A DNA stretch of 64,000 nt, from positions 124,001-188,000 of the forward strand of contig CAWFUR010000012.1 in NCBI GenBank assembly GCA_963819115.1, in the 5' to 3' direction. This stretch comes from JACVRW01 sp963819115. GTDB lineage: Bacteria > Actinomycetota > Thermoleophilia > Solirubrobacterales > Thermoleophilaceae. Of the stretch, positions 1 to 7,425 are shown piece by piece. The notes under the pieces were generated by a model. That model saw nothing but the letters and a program-made list of their open reading frames with translations. It did not search any database and was not told the origin of the DNA. The translations under genes and the position numbers were made by a program. The stretch's first letter is position 1. Each line of letters begins with the position of its first letter.

Positions 1-631
1 GTGGCCAGCGCTCGGGGGTGTAGCGGTAGAAGCCCCCGTCCACCAGATCCTCGGTGAGGTAAACCCTCCGCCCGCGTGGGTCCACGGCGGCGGCCTCGTG
101 CTTGAACACCCCCATGGCCGGGTGGCTCACCGCATTTCGGCGACCCGTGGGGTCGCACTCCCACACCATCCCTTCCTGGGTCTCCTCGCAGGAGAGCCAG
201 GTGCCCCATGGCGTGCCGCCGCCCGAGCAGTTGCTGGTCGTGCCGCTCAGGATCCGGTAGGCGTCGGCCACCTGACCGTCCGGGTGAAAGCGCACCGCCG
301 ACGCGCCCCCATCGAGCGTCTCGGAGTTCGACACGAGGATCCAGCCCCCGTCGCCGACCGGAAACGTGGCCGCGCCGTCCGAGGCCTCGTGCCACTCGTA
401 GCCGGTGGTCGCCACCCGCTCGCCTCCCCGGGCCACCAGCCGCGACTTGAAGCCTTCGGGGAGGCGGATGCCAAGCTCGTTGGGCGGCCGCCGGGGGCCG
501 TATCCAGGGCCCGGCCGAAGGCTCGCGCTCGAGGCCGAACCGAAGAGCTCGTCCCAGAACTTCGCCCCGAGCGCCACGGCGGCCACCCCGCCCGCGGCCG
601 CCCCGATCACCTCGCGACGCGTTGTGCTCAT
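1..631 (-). CDS. phoX: PhoX-type alkaline phosphatase (DUF839), 3' part cut off by window edge
   Basis: Secreted phosphatase of the PhoX/DUF839 family, which releases phosphate from organic phosphoesters outside the cytoplasm. Translating leftward from the ATG at 631 gives an N-terminus with MSTTRREVIGAA, a twin-arginine-like signal, then family-typical stretches such as GTPWGTWLSCEET and GVFKHEAAAVD followed by YLTEDLVDGGFYRY. About 210 residues are visible; the family usually runs well over 400, so the rest lies outside the window. It is downstream of and in line with the flavoenzyme gene, with an 80-nt gap that holds a candidate PHO box. The start was chosen because the Tat-like motif begins there. 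The family call is from recognised motifs, not a search. Confidence 0.85.
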   Translation of the reverse strand, partial: MSTTRREVIGAAAGGVAAVALGAKFWDELFGSASSASLRPGPGYGPRRPPNELGIRLPEGFKSRLVARGGERVATTGYEWHEASDGAATFPVGDGGWILVSNSETLDGGASAVRFHPDGQVADAYRILSGTTSNCSGGGTPWGTWLSCEETQEGMVWECDPTGRRNAVSHPAMGVFKHEAAAVDPRGRRVYLTEDLVDGGFYRYTPERWP

Positions 632-659
632 GGCCCTGAGCGTGCCCGCACCGGCCGGA

Positions 660-692
660 AGAGCTGTGAAGGAGACGAAACCGTGGTGTGAA
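660..692 (-). promoter_or_regulatory. Candidate PHO box upstream of phoX
   Basis: Read on the minus strand, TTCAC units start at 692 and 670, exactly 22 nt (two 11-nt turns) apart, with a weaker GTTTC in the middle. This matches the phased direct-repeat design of actinobacterial PhoP/PhoB sites. The box ends about 30 nt before the phoX start. No convincing -10 element was seen, so the site is tentative. Confidence 0.45.
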
Positions 693-711
693 CGATCCGT
701 CTCCGGGTGGA

Positions 712-2067
712 CTACCCCGCGGGCGGGATGTTCTGGTTGAGCCGGAAGAAGTTGTCCGGGTCGTATTGGCGCTTGACCTCCCGCAGCCGATCCCAGGTCG
801 AACCGGGATAGGCCATGCGGACGCGCTCCTCACCCTCGTCCCCCAGGAAGCCGACGTATCCCGACTCGTCCTGCGCCAGCTCGGATGAGAGGTCAGATAC
901 CCACTCCTGGTTCGCCGGCCCTTCCTCGGGATTCGTGTACATCGCCGCAACGTTTGCCATGACGCCCCTGTCGCGGTGCGCGTAGGCGGTGGAGTCGGAG
1001 GGGACTCTGGCCACGGCGCCACCGAGCACCCGGAGCTGGGTGGCGGCGAACGCCGCCGGGGAAACCTCGATGCGGTCGAGGATGGTGCCGGCGGCTTCCG
1101 GGTCCACGTGGTCCAGGAACAGGGTCCGAGCGGCCGAGATCGGGCGGTAGTCCTCATCCATGGGCGGAAAGAGCTCCGGGTAGGGGACAGGGCGCACCAT
1201 GTCCGCGATCGGGGTGGCCAGCGCGCGCAGAGGCTCGATGGCCCGCGCACCGTCCTCCGCGTCGCCCGCGTAGGCGAGCTGCGCCAGCACGACCGGCCGG
1301 CCGTGCTGGTCGGGAGGCAGGAATGGCAGCGGCGGCGCGGGCATGACGTTGGCGATAGTGGAGAGCTCGTCCGGCGCCTCGTCCGCCGCGGCGAGGAAAC
1401 CGGAGATCACCTCGGGCGTCGCGGGGAGGATCAGCATCCCGCCGACGACCTTGCCCACCTCGTGCAGGCGGAACTTGAAGCGAGTGGCAACGCCGAAGTT
1501 TCCTCCGCCCCCACGGATCGCCCAGAAGAGCTCGGGGTGCATCTCGTGGTCCACCCGAAGAAGGTCCCCGTCGGCCGTCACCACCTCGGCCGCGAGCAGG
1601 TGGTCGATGGTGAGCCCATGCTTGCGGGCGAGGAAGCCCGCACCGCCGCCGAGCGTGATGCCGCCGATCCCGACCGAGCCGGTGTCCCCGAAGCCGGTTG
1701 CGAGGCCGTGCTCTCCGGCTGCTGAGGTGTACTGGCCGGCCGTCATGCCGGTCTGGGCCCATGCCGTGCGGCGCTCGACGTCGATCTCGAGCGCGCGCAT
1801 GTCCCCGAGGTCGAGCACGATGCCGCCCTCGGACACGCCGTGGCCCGCGCTGCTGTGACCGCCGCTTCGAACGGCGAGCTCCGATCCCGTCTCGCGTGCG
1901 TAGGCGATCACCCGGGCCACGTCCTCCGCGTCCGCCGGGCGGACGATCACAGCGGGCCGGCGGTCGATCGCGCCGGAGAAAACGGTACGCGCCCGGTCGT
2001 AGCCGGGGTCGTCGGGCCGGATGACCCGGCCCCGAAGGCTGTTGGGAAGGTGCGCGGTGGAAAGCAT
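712..2067 (-). CDS. FAD-binding oxidoreductase, berberine-bridge-enzyme/PCMH family
   Basis: A 451-residue flavoprotein oxidase or dehydrogenase of the PCMH fold. Residues 38-200 form the FAD-binding domain, with RSGGHSSAGHG carrying the His (about residue 71) that normally bonds FAD covalently, and a glycine-rich ITLGGGAGFLARKHGL. The C-terminus has the BBE-type ending YDPDNFFRLNQNIPP. In bicovalent members a Cys sits in the loop before VGIGG; here that loop reads GFGDTGSVGIGG without Cys, so FAD is probably attached through His only. The substrate cannot be told from sequence; sugars, alkaloids and polyketides are all known substrates in the family. No signal peptide is visible. Confidence 0.85.
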   Translation of the reverse strand: MLSTAHLPNSLRGRVIRPDDPGYDRARTVFSGAIDRRPAVIVRPADAEDVARVIAYARETGSELAVRSGGHSSAGHGVSEGGIVLDLGDMRALEIDVERRTAWAQTGMTAGQYTSAAGEHGLATGFGDTGSVGIGGITLGGGAGFLARKHGLTIDHLLAAEVVTADGDLLRVDHEMHPELFWAIRGGGGNFGVATRFKFRLHEVGKVVGGMLILPATPEVISGFLAAADEAPDELSTIANVMPAPPLPFLPPDQHGRPVVLAQLAYAGDAEDGARAIEPLRALATPIADMVRPVPYPELFPPMDEDYRPISAARTLFLDHVDPEAAGTILDRIEVSPAAFAATQLRVLGGAVARVPSDSTAYAHRDRGVMANVAAMYTNPEEGPANQEWVSDLSSELAQDESGYVGFLGDEGEERVRMAYPGSTWDRLREVKRQYDPDNFFRLNQNIPPAG

Positions 2068-2179
2068 GCTCCGAAGTTCCCACCAATCCGCCGGAAGATC
2101 TGTACGGGAGACCGGAATCCCGGGGGGCGGATATCCGAACCGCAGGGGGTTCGTCCGAAGAGTTCATCCAGGCTCGCGA

Positions 2180-2218
2180 GATGCGCTCGGAAGGAGCGTG
2201 CTCGTCGTTCCGAGCATC
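2180..2218. other. Inverted repeat between flavoenzyme gene and tRNA-Asp
   Basis: The 260 nt between the flavoenzyme start and tRNA-Asp hold no convincing gene. They contain an 8-bp perfect inverted repeat, GCTCGGAA (2185-2192) with TTCCGAGC (2208-2215), extended imperfectly by GATG/CATC. There is no T-run, so it is not an obvious terminator. It may be a promoter-proximal operator or a processing hairpin. Confidence 0.35.
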
Positions 2219-2327
2219 TACATCGCCGGCGCGCTCCTGCTCGCGGATATCTTGGCCGGCGAGCCCGAGCCTCACGGCGTGCGAAATCTACGCGGCGGCG
2301 GAGAGCCGGAATCGGCACAGGAATCAG

Positions 2328-2401
<74 letters not shown>

Positions 2402-2436
2402 TCGGGCTGCACGAGGATAGCGGGGGCGGGTCTCCC

Positions 2437-2559
2437 TCAGCGACCGCGGTCGCGGCGCTCCCTGACCTGCGTCACGCCCAGCCAGGCCAGGAAGGCCAGC
2501 ACCGGCACGAAGTAGGCGATCGAGGTGAGCCAGTGCCCCGCGTGCGCGATCAGCACCAT
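2437..2559 (-). CDS. Small single-pass membrane peptide (40 aa)
   Basis: A 40-codon frame lies directly behind the large membrane protein gene, 25 nt after its stop. It reads MVLIAHAGHW, then a hydrophobic stretch with IAYFVPVLAFLAWLGV (about residues 14-29) and a basic tail QVRERRDRGR, the profile of a one-helix inner-membrane peptide. Position, orientation and composition suggest the last gene of the cupredoxin operon, perhaps a small subunit of the neighbouring complex. No family recognised. No strong ribosome-binding site was seen; translational coupling to the upstream gene is possible. Confidence 0.6.
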   Translation of the reverse strand: MVLIAHAGHWLTSIAYFVPVLAFLAWLGVTQVRERRDRGR

Positions 2560-2584
2560 GACGTTGATGTTCGCATGCCGGGGG

Positions 2585-3955
2585 TCACTGGTTCGCCTGG
2601 GACAGGAGCCAGAGGGCGAGACTCGTGAAGCCCACCATGATCACGAGCATCCAGTACTGGGAGCGCACGGCCTGCCGGGCATTCGAGTAGATGGCGAGCG
2701 CGCGGTCGTGAGCCAGGGTCAGGGCGATGACATGTCCCGTGACCACGAACGCCACCTGCAGGTACCAGGTGGCATTCGAGCCCAGCACGCTGTAGTCGAT
2801 CGAGCGTCCCGCGGTGCCGAAGTAGTCGGAGCCGTTGCCGAGTGGGTCGGAGGCCAGGAACACGATCGCCTGCCCCTGGAACACCAGCAGCGTCAGGTAG
2901 TGCGCGGCCACGTACACGAGCGCGATCGGCACCAGCGTGTGCACGAACAGACGCGAGAGCTCCATCTGCCTGAAGCCTCCGCCCACGCTGCGCGCGCCCC
3001 GGATCCCCAGTTGGTAGAAGGCGGCGACGAGCACCACCGACGCGAACAGTCCCACGAGGAAGGCCAGCTCGAGCGCGTTCCGCGGTGACAGTCCGATGTT
3101 CCGGAAGAACTCGGCGATGTGGGGGGCGGTGTTGGTCCACAGCGAGGCCTCGGCCGCGCCGTCGAAGGTCACCGCCCCGATCATCACGGCGAGCAGGGCC
3201 ACCGTGCCGGCCACGGGCTTGAGCGCGGGCAGCCCCGAGAGGGGCCGGCGCAGCCCCAGCTCGCCGTCCCGGCGCTCCACGGGCGACAGGCGCGAGAACA
3301 GGTTGAAGTAGACGGAGAACGCCTCCCCGCGATTGGTCCAGGAATCGACGCCGTACAGCGCCATGCCCACGAACGTCACCGCTGAGTACACGAGCGTGGC
3401 CGTGGCCACGGTCTCGGGCTTGCTGCCCTCCGAGTACACGAGCTCCAGCGTCGCGAACGCGAAGATCCCGACCGCCGCGGGCCAGTTACCCAGCCGCTCG
3501 GGGTAGGGCAGGGGGGCGGGCAGGTCCGTTCCCGCCGCCGTTCGGGCCACCCACGCCACGGCCCGCCCGATCGCGCGCCACGGGTTGAAGGCCCGGAACA
3601 CGTCTCCGAACAGGATGCTGGCCGGCACCAGCCCCAGCCAGAAGATCACGTACACGAAGGTGGGCGCGAAGTTGGCCGTGGAGCTCTCCGTGCCCTTGAA
3701 GCCGCTCCAGATCACCACGCCCAGCAGGAACACGCCGATGGCGCCGGCCAGCACCTCGTCCACGCGGTTCGACAGCACCCTGTTCACCCCGCGCGACAGG
3801 GGACGCCACCGTTCGTCCTGGAGCTTCGGCTCCGGCCAGAGGGAGGCCAGCGCGACGAAGGACACGAACAGGACCATCGCCGCGGCCCACCCGAACAGCC
3901 ATTCCGGGATGGGCAGGTCCGACCGGACGACCAGCCCGTGGGCTATGAACGTCAC
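2585..3955 (-). CDS. Polytopic membrane protein of cupredoxin operon
   Basis: A 456-residue inner-membrane protein with roughly 10-12 hydrophobic helices spread along its length. Conserved-looking polar loops include DVFRAFNPWRAIGRAV near residue 120 and YGVDSWTNRGEAFSVYF near residue 210. It starts with GTG overlapping the stop of the cupredoxin gene as GTGA, so the two are translationally coupled. I do not recognise a characterised family with confidence; similar proteins may be listed as fenitrothion-hydrolase-like membrane proteins, but that is a weak memory and not support for such activity. Context suggests partnership with the copper-type protein in metal handling or electron transfer. 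Confidence 0.8.
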   Translation of the reverse strand: MTFIAHGLVVRSDLPIPEWLFGWAAAMVLFVSFVALASLWPEPKLQDERWRPLSRGVNRVLSNRVDEVLAGAIGVFLLGVVIWSGFKGTESSTANFAPTFVYVIFWLGLVPASILFGDVFRAFNPWRAIGRAVAWVARTAAGTDLPAPLPYPERLGNWPAAVGIFAFATLELVYSEGSKPETVATATLVYSAVTFVGMALYGVDSWTNRGEAFSVYFNLFSRLSPVERRDGELGLRRPLSGLPALKPVAGTVALLAVMIGAVTFDGAAEASLWTNTAPHIAEFFRNIGLSPRNALELAFLVGLFASVVLVAAFYQLGIRGARSVGGGFRQMELSRLFVHTLVPIALVYVAAHYLTLLVFQGQAIVFLASDPLGNGSDYFGTAGRSIDYSVLGSNATWYLQVAFVVTGHVIALTLAHDRALAIYSNARQAVRSQYWMLVIMVGFTSLALWLLSQANQ

Positions 3956-4407
3956 GAGGGCTCTACCAGGATGTCCGCCACCTTCGGGTTGAGCCCGGCG
4001 TCCTCGGCCGTGTGGCTCTCCAGCTCGAACTTGCCCTCGATCGTCGCGTCGAACACGAACGTGACCGGCTTGCCCGGTTCCGCCGTCTTCTCGATGTCGT
4101 ATCCGTGGAGGTGGAGGTCGTCCTCCTGGTTGGTGCTCACCACGATTCGCACGTGGTCGCCCTTGGTGACCTTGATGCTGGTCGGGCCCTTCACCACCTT
4201 GTTGTCCTTGATCACGATCTCCTGGGCCGCCGGCGGCGAGGGGGTGACCTCGTCGGCGCCCGTCGTGATCTTGGCTCCGTGCTGCGGAGCCGTCTCCGCG
4301 GCGGTGGTCTTGTCCTTGTCATCGTCACCAGGGCGGACCACCACGAAGGCGATCACGGCCACCACCACGGCGGCGGCTACGACAAGCAGTCGCTGTCTGC
4401 TCGACAT
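3952..4407 (-). CDS. Membrane-anchored cupredoxin-like protein
   Basis: A 151-residue protein with an N-terminal membrane anchor (residues 7-25), a low-complexity charged spacer, and a C-terminal cupredoxin-like beta domain (about residues 60-151). Candidate metal ligands are His99 and His101 in DDLHLHGYD and His132 in FELESH. The Cys and Met of blue copper proteins are absent, which resembles EfeO-type or structural cupredoxins rather than plastocyanin. AAAGGAG lies about 8 nt before the ATG. It overlaps the next gene by 4 nt. Likely extracytoplasmic copper or iron binding; redox activity is uncertain. Confidence 0.8.
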   Translation of the reverse strand: MSSRQRLLVVAAAVVVAVIAFVVVRPGDDDKDKTTAAETAPQHGAKITTGADEVTPSPPAAQEIVIKDNKVVKGPTSIKVTKGDHVRIVVSTNQEDDLHLHGYDIEKTAEPGKPVTFVFDATIEGKFELESHTAEDAGLNPKVADILVEPS

Positions 4408-4427
4408 CTGTGTTGCTCCTTTCAGAA

Positions 4428-4443
4428 CCGCGCGTTAGCGCGG
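4428..4443. other. Short intra-operon hairpin before the cupredoxin gene
   Basis: CCGCGC (4428-4433) and GCGCGG (4438-4443) form a 6-bp hairpin with a 4-nt loop, between the stop of the 197-aa membrane protein gene and the cupredoxin ribosome-binding site. It could adjust the expression ratio within the operon. Confidence 0.35.
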
Positions 4444-4454
4444 AGCATCCGTAA

Positions 4455-5048
4455 CTAGCCGGCTGGATACGGAGCGGGTGGCGCACGGCCCGCGAGGTGG
4501 CGGGCGATCACCGACTTCGGCGTGAGCACGGGGGCCACGCGGCGCCGAGGCGTGAGGGGGGTGGGCCTGGCCGGGCGCGGCCGCGCGCGGCGTGCCACCA
4601 GGGCGACGCGGCGTCCGGCACCGTGCACCAAGAGGGCGGCCAGCGCTCCGATGGCGAGGGCCAGCGGCAGCGCGGACCAGCCACCGTCCGCGAGCACGGC
4701 GGCCGCCGACACGTCTCGTCCGGCAGTGAGCGCCGCCTCGAGCAGCTCCTGTCCCGTGTACACGCCCAGCAGCGCGACTGCCAGCACGACCCAGACCTGG
4801 AGGAGGCCGGGCGGCTCCTCAGCCCGGGCGCCGCGCCGGGCCCGGTCGAGCGCCATGATGAGCTGTGCCGCGGCCAGGGCGAGCAACAGCCCGGCCACCC
4901 CGCCGGCCAGCGGGAGGTAGGCGTGCCCGCGCTCTGCCAGGGCCTCGTGGGCGTGGTGCCCGAAGCCGATCAGGTAGCGGAGCTCGTGCAACACGAGCGC
5001 TGAAGGGGCGATGATCCCCGCCAGGCGGACTGTCGGCGCCGGCCGCAT
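4455..5048 (-). CDS. His-rich integral membrane protein (197 aa)
   Basis: The first gene of the minus-strand cupredoxin operon. The ATG at 5048 was chosen because the frame becomes protein-like there (MRPAPTVRLAG), while further upstream it is antisense to the PHP gene. About four hydrophobic segments are visible. After the first come clustered histidines at 21, 31, 32, 34 and 42 (HELRYLIGFGHHAHEAL), which could bind metal on the outer face. The C-terminal tail is basic and proline-rich. The cupredoxin gene follows after 47 nt. Family not recognised; a role in metal uptake or insertion is inferred only from histidines and neighbours. Confidence 0.7.
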   Translation of the reverse strand: MRPAPTVRLAGIIAPSALVLHELRYLIGFGHHAHEALAERGHAYLPLAGGVAGLLLALAAAQLIMALDRARRGARAEEPPGLLQVWVVLAVALLGVYTGQELLEAALTAGRDVSAAAVLADGGWSALPLALAIGALAALLVHGAGRRVALVARRARPRPARPTPLTPRRRVAPVLTPKSVIARHLAGRAPPAPYPAG

Positions 5049-5126
5049 GCGCTGGGAGTATGCCAACGCCAACGGGTTCGACGTTTTGGCCAAGCGCCCG
5101 GCGTGGCCGGGTGCGCAGGTTCGAAT

Positions 5127-5170
5127 TTCACCGACGAACCACGCGCCCTTCACCAAACGGTCACCGGATC
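5127..5170 (+). promoter_or_regulatory. Four-unit PHO-box-like array in divergent promoter
   Basis: Units beginning at 5127 (TTCACC), 5138 (ACCACG), 5149 (TTCACC) and 5160 (GTCACC) follow each other at exactly 11-nt spacing. The unit resembles the actinobacterial PHO-box unit GTTCACC. The array lies between the divergent cupredoxin operon and the PHP phosphatase gene, about 30 nt before the latter. Confidence 0.55.
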
Positions 5171-5201
5171 CACCGCTTTTGAGCCGATGGTGGAAAACAC
5201 C

Positions 5202-5951
5202 ATGTATGCAGCGGATCTTCACTTCCACCTCCTTCCCGGCGTCGACGACGGGCCGGGAGACATGGGGGACAGCCTCGAGCTGGCCCGCGCGGCGGTGGCC
5301 GCCGGGACCGGAACGGTGGTGGTGAGCCCTCACGTTCGCGGCGACTTCCTGACCGATCCGCTGGAGCTGCCGGAACGCGTGGACGAGCTCCGCGCCGCCC
5401 TGGCGGTGAAGCGGATCCCCCTGGAGCTGCACTGCGGCGGGGAGCTGGGCCACGACCTCGTGGGAGTGCTGGGCCAGCATGAGCTGGAGGTGATCGCCCA
5501 GGGCCCGGCGTCCGGCCGCTGGCTGCTCGTGGAGACGCCGTTCGAGGGATTCAGCCCTCGATTCCACGAAGCCACCGACGAGCTGCGGGACCGCGGCTTC
5601 GCGGTGGTGATCGCGCATCCCGAGCGCACCGCGGATGCCGCCACGGAGGGCGCTGATGCATTGCGGCGAGAGCTGGCCCTCGGCTCGGTGGCCCAGGTGA
5701 ACGCGCAGTCCCTCACCGGAAGGCACGGGGAGGAGGCTCTGCACGCCGGTCATGCCCTGGTGCGCGAGGGCTTGATCGCGTTGGTGGCCTCCGACGCTCA
5801 CGGGCCCGCACGGCCACCGTCTCTGCGCCCGGCCTTCGCCGCGCTCGTCCGCGAGGGCACGGACTCGCGAGTGGCGTCGAGACTGGTGCGCTCGCGGCCC
5901 TGGCAGCTGCTGTCGAGCGGCCTGCCACAGCAGGCCACAGTCGCGGCCTGA
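5202..5951 (+). CDS. PHP-domain phosphatase (CpsB/CapC-like)
   Basis: A metal-dependent phosphoesterase of the PHP superfamily, closest in pattern to CpsB/CapC/YwqE protein-tyrosine phosphatases. The N-terminus has DLHFHLLPGVDDGP, matching the family start HxH...LPG-DDG, followed by VVVSPHV, a GGELGHD segment, an IAHPERT-like motif and the C-terminal SDAHG, all metal-ligand regions. Length (249 aa) fits. The ATG at 5202 places the HxH motif at the usual distance; 5187 is an in-frame alternative. No capsule genes lie nearby. The upstream PHO-box-like array and the pst region suggest a phosphate-starvation role, which is inference. Confidence 0.8.
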   Translation: MYAADLHFHLLPGVDDGPGDMGDSLELARAAVAAGTGTVVVSPHVRGDFLTDPLELPERVDELRAALAVKRIPLELHCGGELGHDLVGVLGQHELEVIAQGPASGRWLLVETPFEGFSPRFHEATDELRDRGFAVVIAHPERTADAATEGADALRRELALGSVAQVNAQSLTGRHGEEALHAGHALVREGLIALVASDAHGPARPPSLRPAFAALVREGTDSRVASRLVRSRPWQLLSSGLPQQATVAA

Positions 5952-5962
5952 AGCGACCCGAG

Positions 5963-6841
5963 CTAGATGGTGGTTTCGGTGATGTCGAACTGGCGCGGGT
6001 CGACCGGTAGGGCGACGCCCTCGTCGAGCAGCGCGAGATCCTCACCCGACACGGGCGGGACCTCCACCTCACGCGGCCCGGGCAGGCGATCGCCCGCCGG
6101 GTCGAGAGCGGACTCGCCGGCGTCGCCACCCGCGCGCTCCGGCTGGAAGCGGTAGCCCACGCCGAAGTGCGTGTGGATGTAGCTCCAGTCCGGGGACGCC
6201 TTCTCGAGCTTCTGGCGCACCTTGCGGACGAACACGTCCACCGAGCGGTCTCCGTGGGCCATGGCGTAGCCCCACACGGCCTGGTAGATCTCCTCGCGCT
6301 GGAGCACCTTGCCCGCGGTCTGGGCGAGAAGTTGCAGGACCTCGAACTCGCGGCGTGTCAGGTCGACGCTGGTGCTGCCGGCGAACGCCTGGAACTGATC
6401 GGCGCGGACCTGGAGCTCACCGGCCACGAGCGGGCCGGTCTCCACGCGGGCGGACGCGCGCTTGCGGCGCCGGACCACAGCCTCCACGCGTGCGAGCACC
6501 TCTTCGGGATGACATGGCTTCGTCACCCAGTCGTCCGCGCCGGCGCGCAGCCCGCGAACACGCTGGGCGACCGAGGTGCGGCCGGTGCACACCACCACGC
6601 CGAGACCGGGAAGCGCGGCGGACACACGGTCGAGGAAATGCCACGGCTCCTCGTTCAGGAGCGCGAGGTCCACGACCAGGGCGTTGACCCGCATGGCAAC
6701 GAATTCCTCGACGAGCGGAGCGGCCTCGAGGCGGCGATGCTGCCACCCGAGATCGTCCGCGCGCTTGATCAGCACGCGTACGAAACCGGAGTCCGAATCG
6801 AGAATCGCCAGCCGAAGAGGGCCTGCATCAGAGGCGGTCAT
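5963..6841 (-). CDS. OmpR/PhoB-family response regulator
   Basis: A 292-residue regulator. Residues 10-128 form a receiver domain with acidic pocket residues in LAILDSDSG, the probable phosphoacceptor Asp58 in VVDLALL, a Thr in CTGRTS and Lys in TKPCHPEE. Residues about 140-240 form a winged-helix DNA-binding domain (LTRREFEVLQLLAQ, DRSVDVFVRKVRQKLEK, YIHTHFGVGYRF). About 50 unmatched acidic residues follow. No histidine kinase lies beside it. It is divergent from a second, shorter winged-helix gene with very similar DNA-binding residues, next to pst, so a PhoB-like role is likely but inferred. Confidence 0.85.
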   Translation of the reverse strand: MTASDAGPLRLAILDSDSGFVRVLIKRADDLGWQHRRLEAAPLVEEFVAMRVNALVVDLALLNEEPWHFLDRVSAALPGLGVVVCTGRTSVAQRVRGLRAGADDWVTKPCHPEEVLARVEAVVRRRKRASARVETGPLVAGELQVRADQFQAFAGSTSVDLTRREFEVLQLLAQTAGKVLQREEIYQAVWGYAMAHGDRSVDVFVRKVRQKLEKASPDWSYIHTHFGVGYRFQPERAGGDAGESALDPAGDRLPGPREVEVPPVSGEDLALLDEGVALPVDPRQFDITETTI

Positions 6842-6881
6842 CCAATGCCAGTGTACGCCGCCTTCAAGCGAATCCCCTTGG

Positions 6882-6920
6882 TTTTACAGCTTTTTCACAG
6901 ATGGGAAACGCGCACGTAAC
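6882..6920 (+). promoter_or_regulatory. PHO-box-like promoter module 1
   Basis: Units TTTAC (6883) and TTCAC (6894) are 11 nt apart in a T-rich stretch ending CACAG at 6900. Exactly 14 nt later is CGTAAC (6915-6920), then GACT. The same layout with the same spacing is found before pstS (7322-7360). It lies between two divergent regulator genes and could serve either. Its position argues against ATG 6901 being the start of the rightward gene. Confidence 0.6.
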
Positions 6921-6957
6921 CGACTTTCCGCACTTGCCTGGCATTTTCGTGTCGGCG

Positions 6958-7317
6958 ATGGAGGCGGCACCACACAGCGCCCACGAGGGGACCCTGCGGG
7001 CGGCGGAGATCGAGATCCGGCCGGACGAGTTCGTCGCGCTCGTGAAGGGACGGCCACTGGACCTGACCGTCCGGGAGCTCGCCCTGCTCACCGCCCTTGT
7101 GGAGCGCAACGGGCGGATCGTGAGCCGCGAGGAGCTGTACCGGGTGGTGTGGGGGGACGATTACCGCAAGGCCGACCGCTCGGTCGACGTGTACGTGGGC
7201 AAGCTCAGGCAGAAGCTCGCCAAGGCGTTTCCGCGCCGCCGGTACATCCACACCCACTTCGGATTCGGCTACCGGTTCGCGCCGGATGTCAATGACCGGC
7301 CCGAACGCCCGGCCTGA
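6958..7317 (+). CDS. Orphan winged-helix DNA-binding protein (PhoB C-terminal domain only)
   Basis: About 119 residues consisting almost only of the OmpR/PhoB-type winged helix: DLTVRELALLTALVERNG, SREELYRVVWG, DRSVDVYVGKLRQKLAK and YIHTHFGFGYRFAPD. There is no receiver domain or kinase partner. The residues closely resemble the C-terminal domain of the divergent response regulator, so they may bind the same sites. In-frame starts are ATG 6901, GTG 6949 and ATG 6958. I prefer a downstream start because 6882-6920 looks like a promoter, but no clear ribosome-binding site exists for any. Likely regulates pst; inferred. Confidence 0.75.
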   Translation: MEAAPHSAHEGTLRAAEIEIRPDEFVALVKGRPLDLTVRELALLTALVERNGRIVSREELYRVVWGDDYRKADRSVDVYVGKLRQKLAKAFPRRRYIHTHFGFGYRFAPDVNDRPERPA

Positions 7318-7321
7318 GCCC

Positions 7322-7360
7322 CTTCACATCCTTTTTACAGGTCCGCGACACATCGGTAAC
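7322..7360 (+). promoter_or_regulatory. PHO-box-like promoter module 2 (pstS)
   Basis: Units TTCAC (7323) and TTTAC (7334) are 11 nt apart, ending ACAG at 7340. After 14 nt comes GGTAAC (7355-7360) and then AGACT. This repeats the element order and spacing found at 6882-6920. It lies about 65 nt before the pstS start, as expected for a phosphate-controlled promoter. Confidence 0.65.
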
Positions 7361-7425
7361 AGACTGGCCCCACCCTCATGCGAGCGTCCGCCACGGCAAT
7401 GAACGAACTCAAGGAGAAGACCTGC

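Noticed and set aside
6901..6957. ATG 6901 as start of the orphan winged-helix gene
   Set aside because: It directly follows the PHO-like box and would place the predicted -10 inside the coding region; kept only as an alternative.
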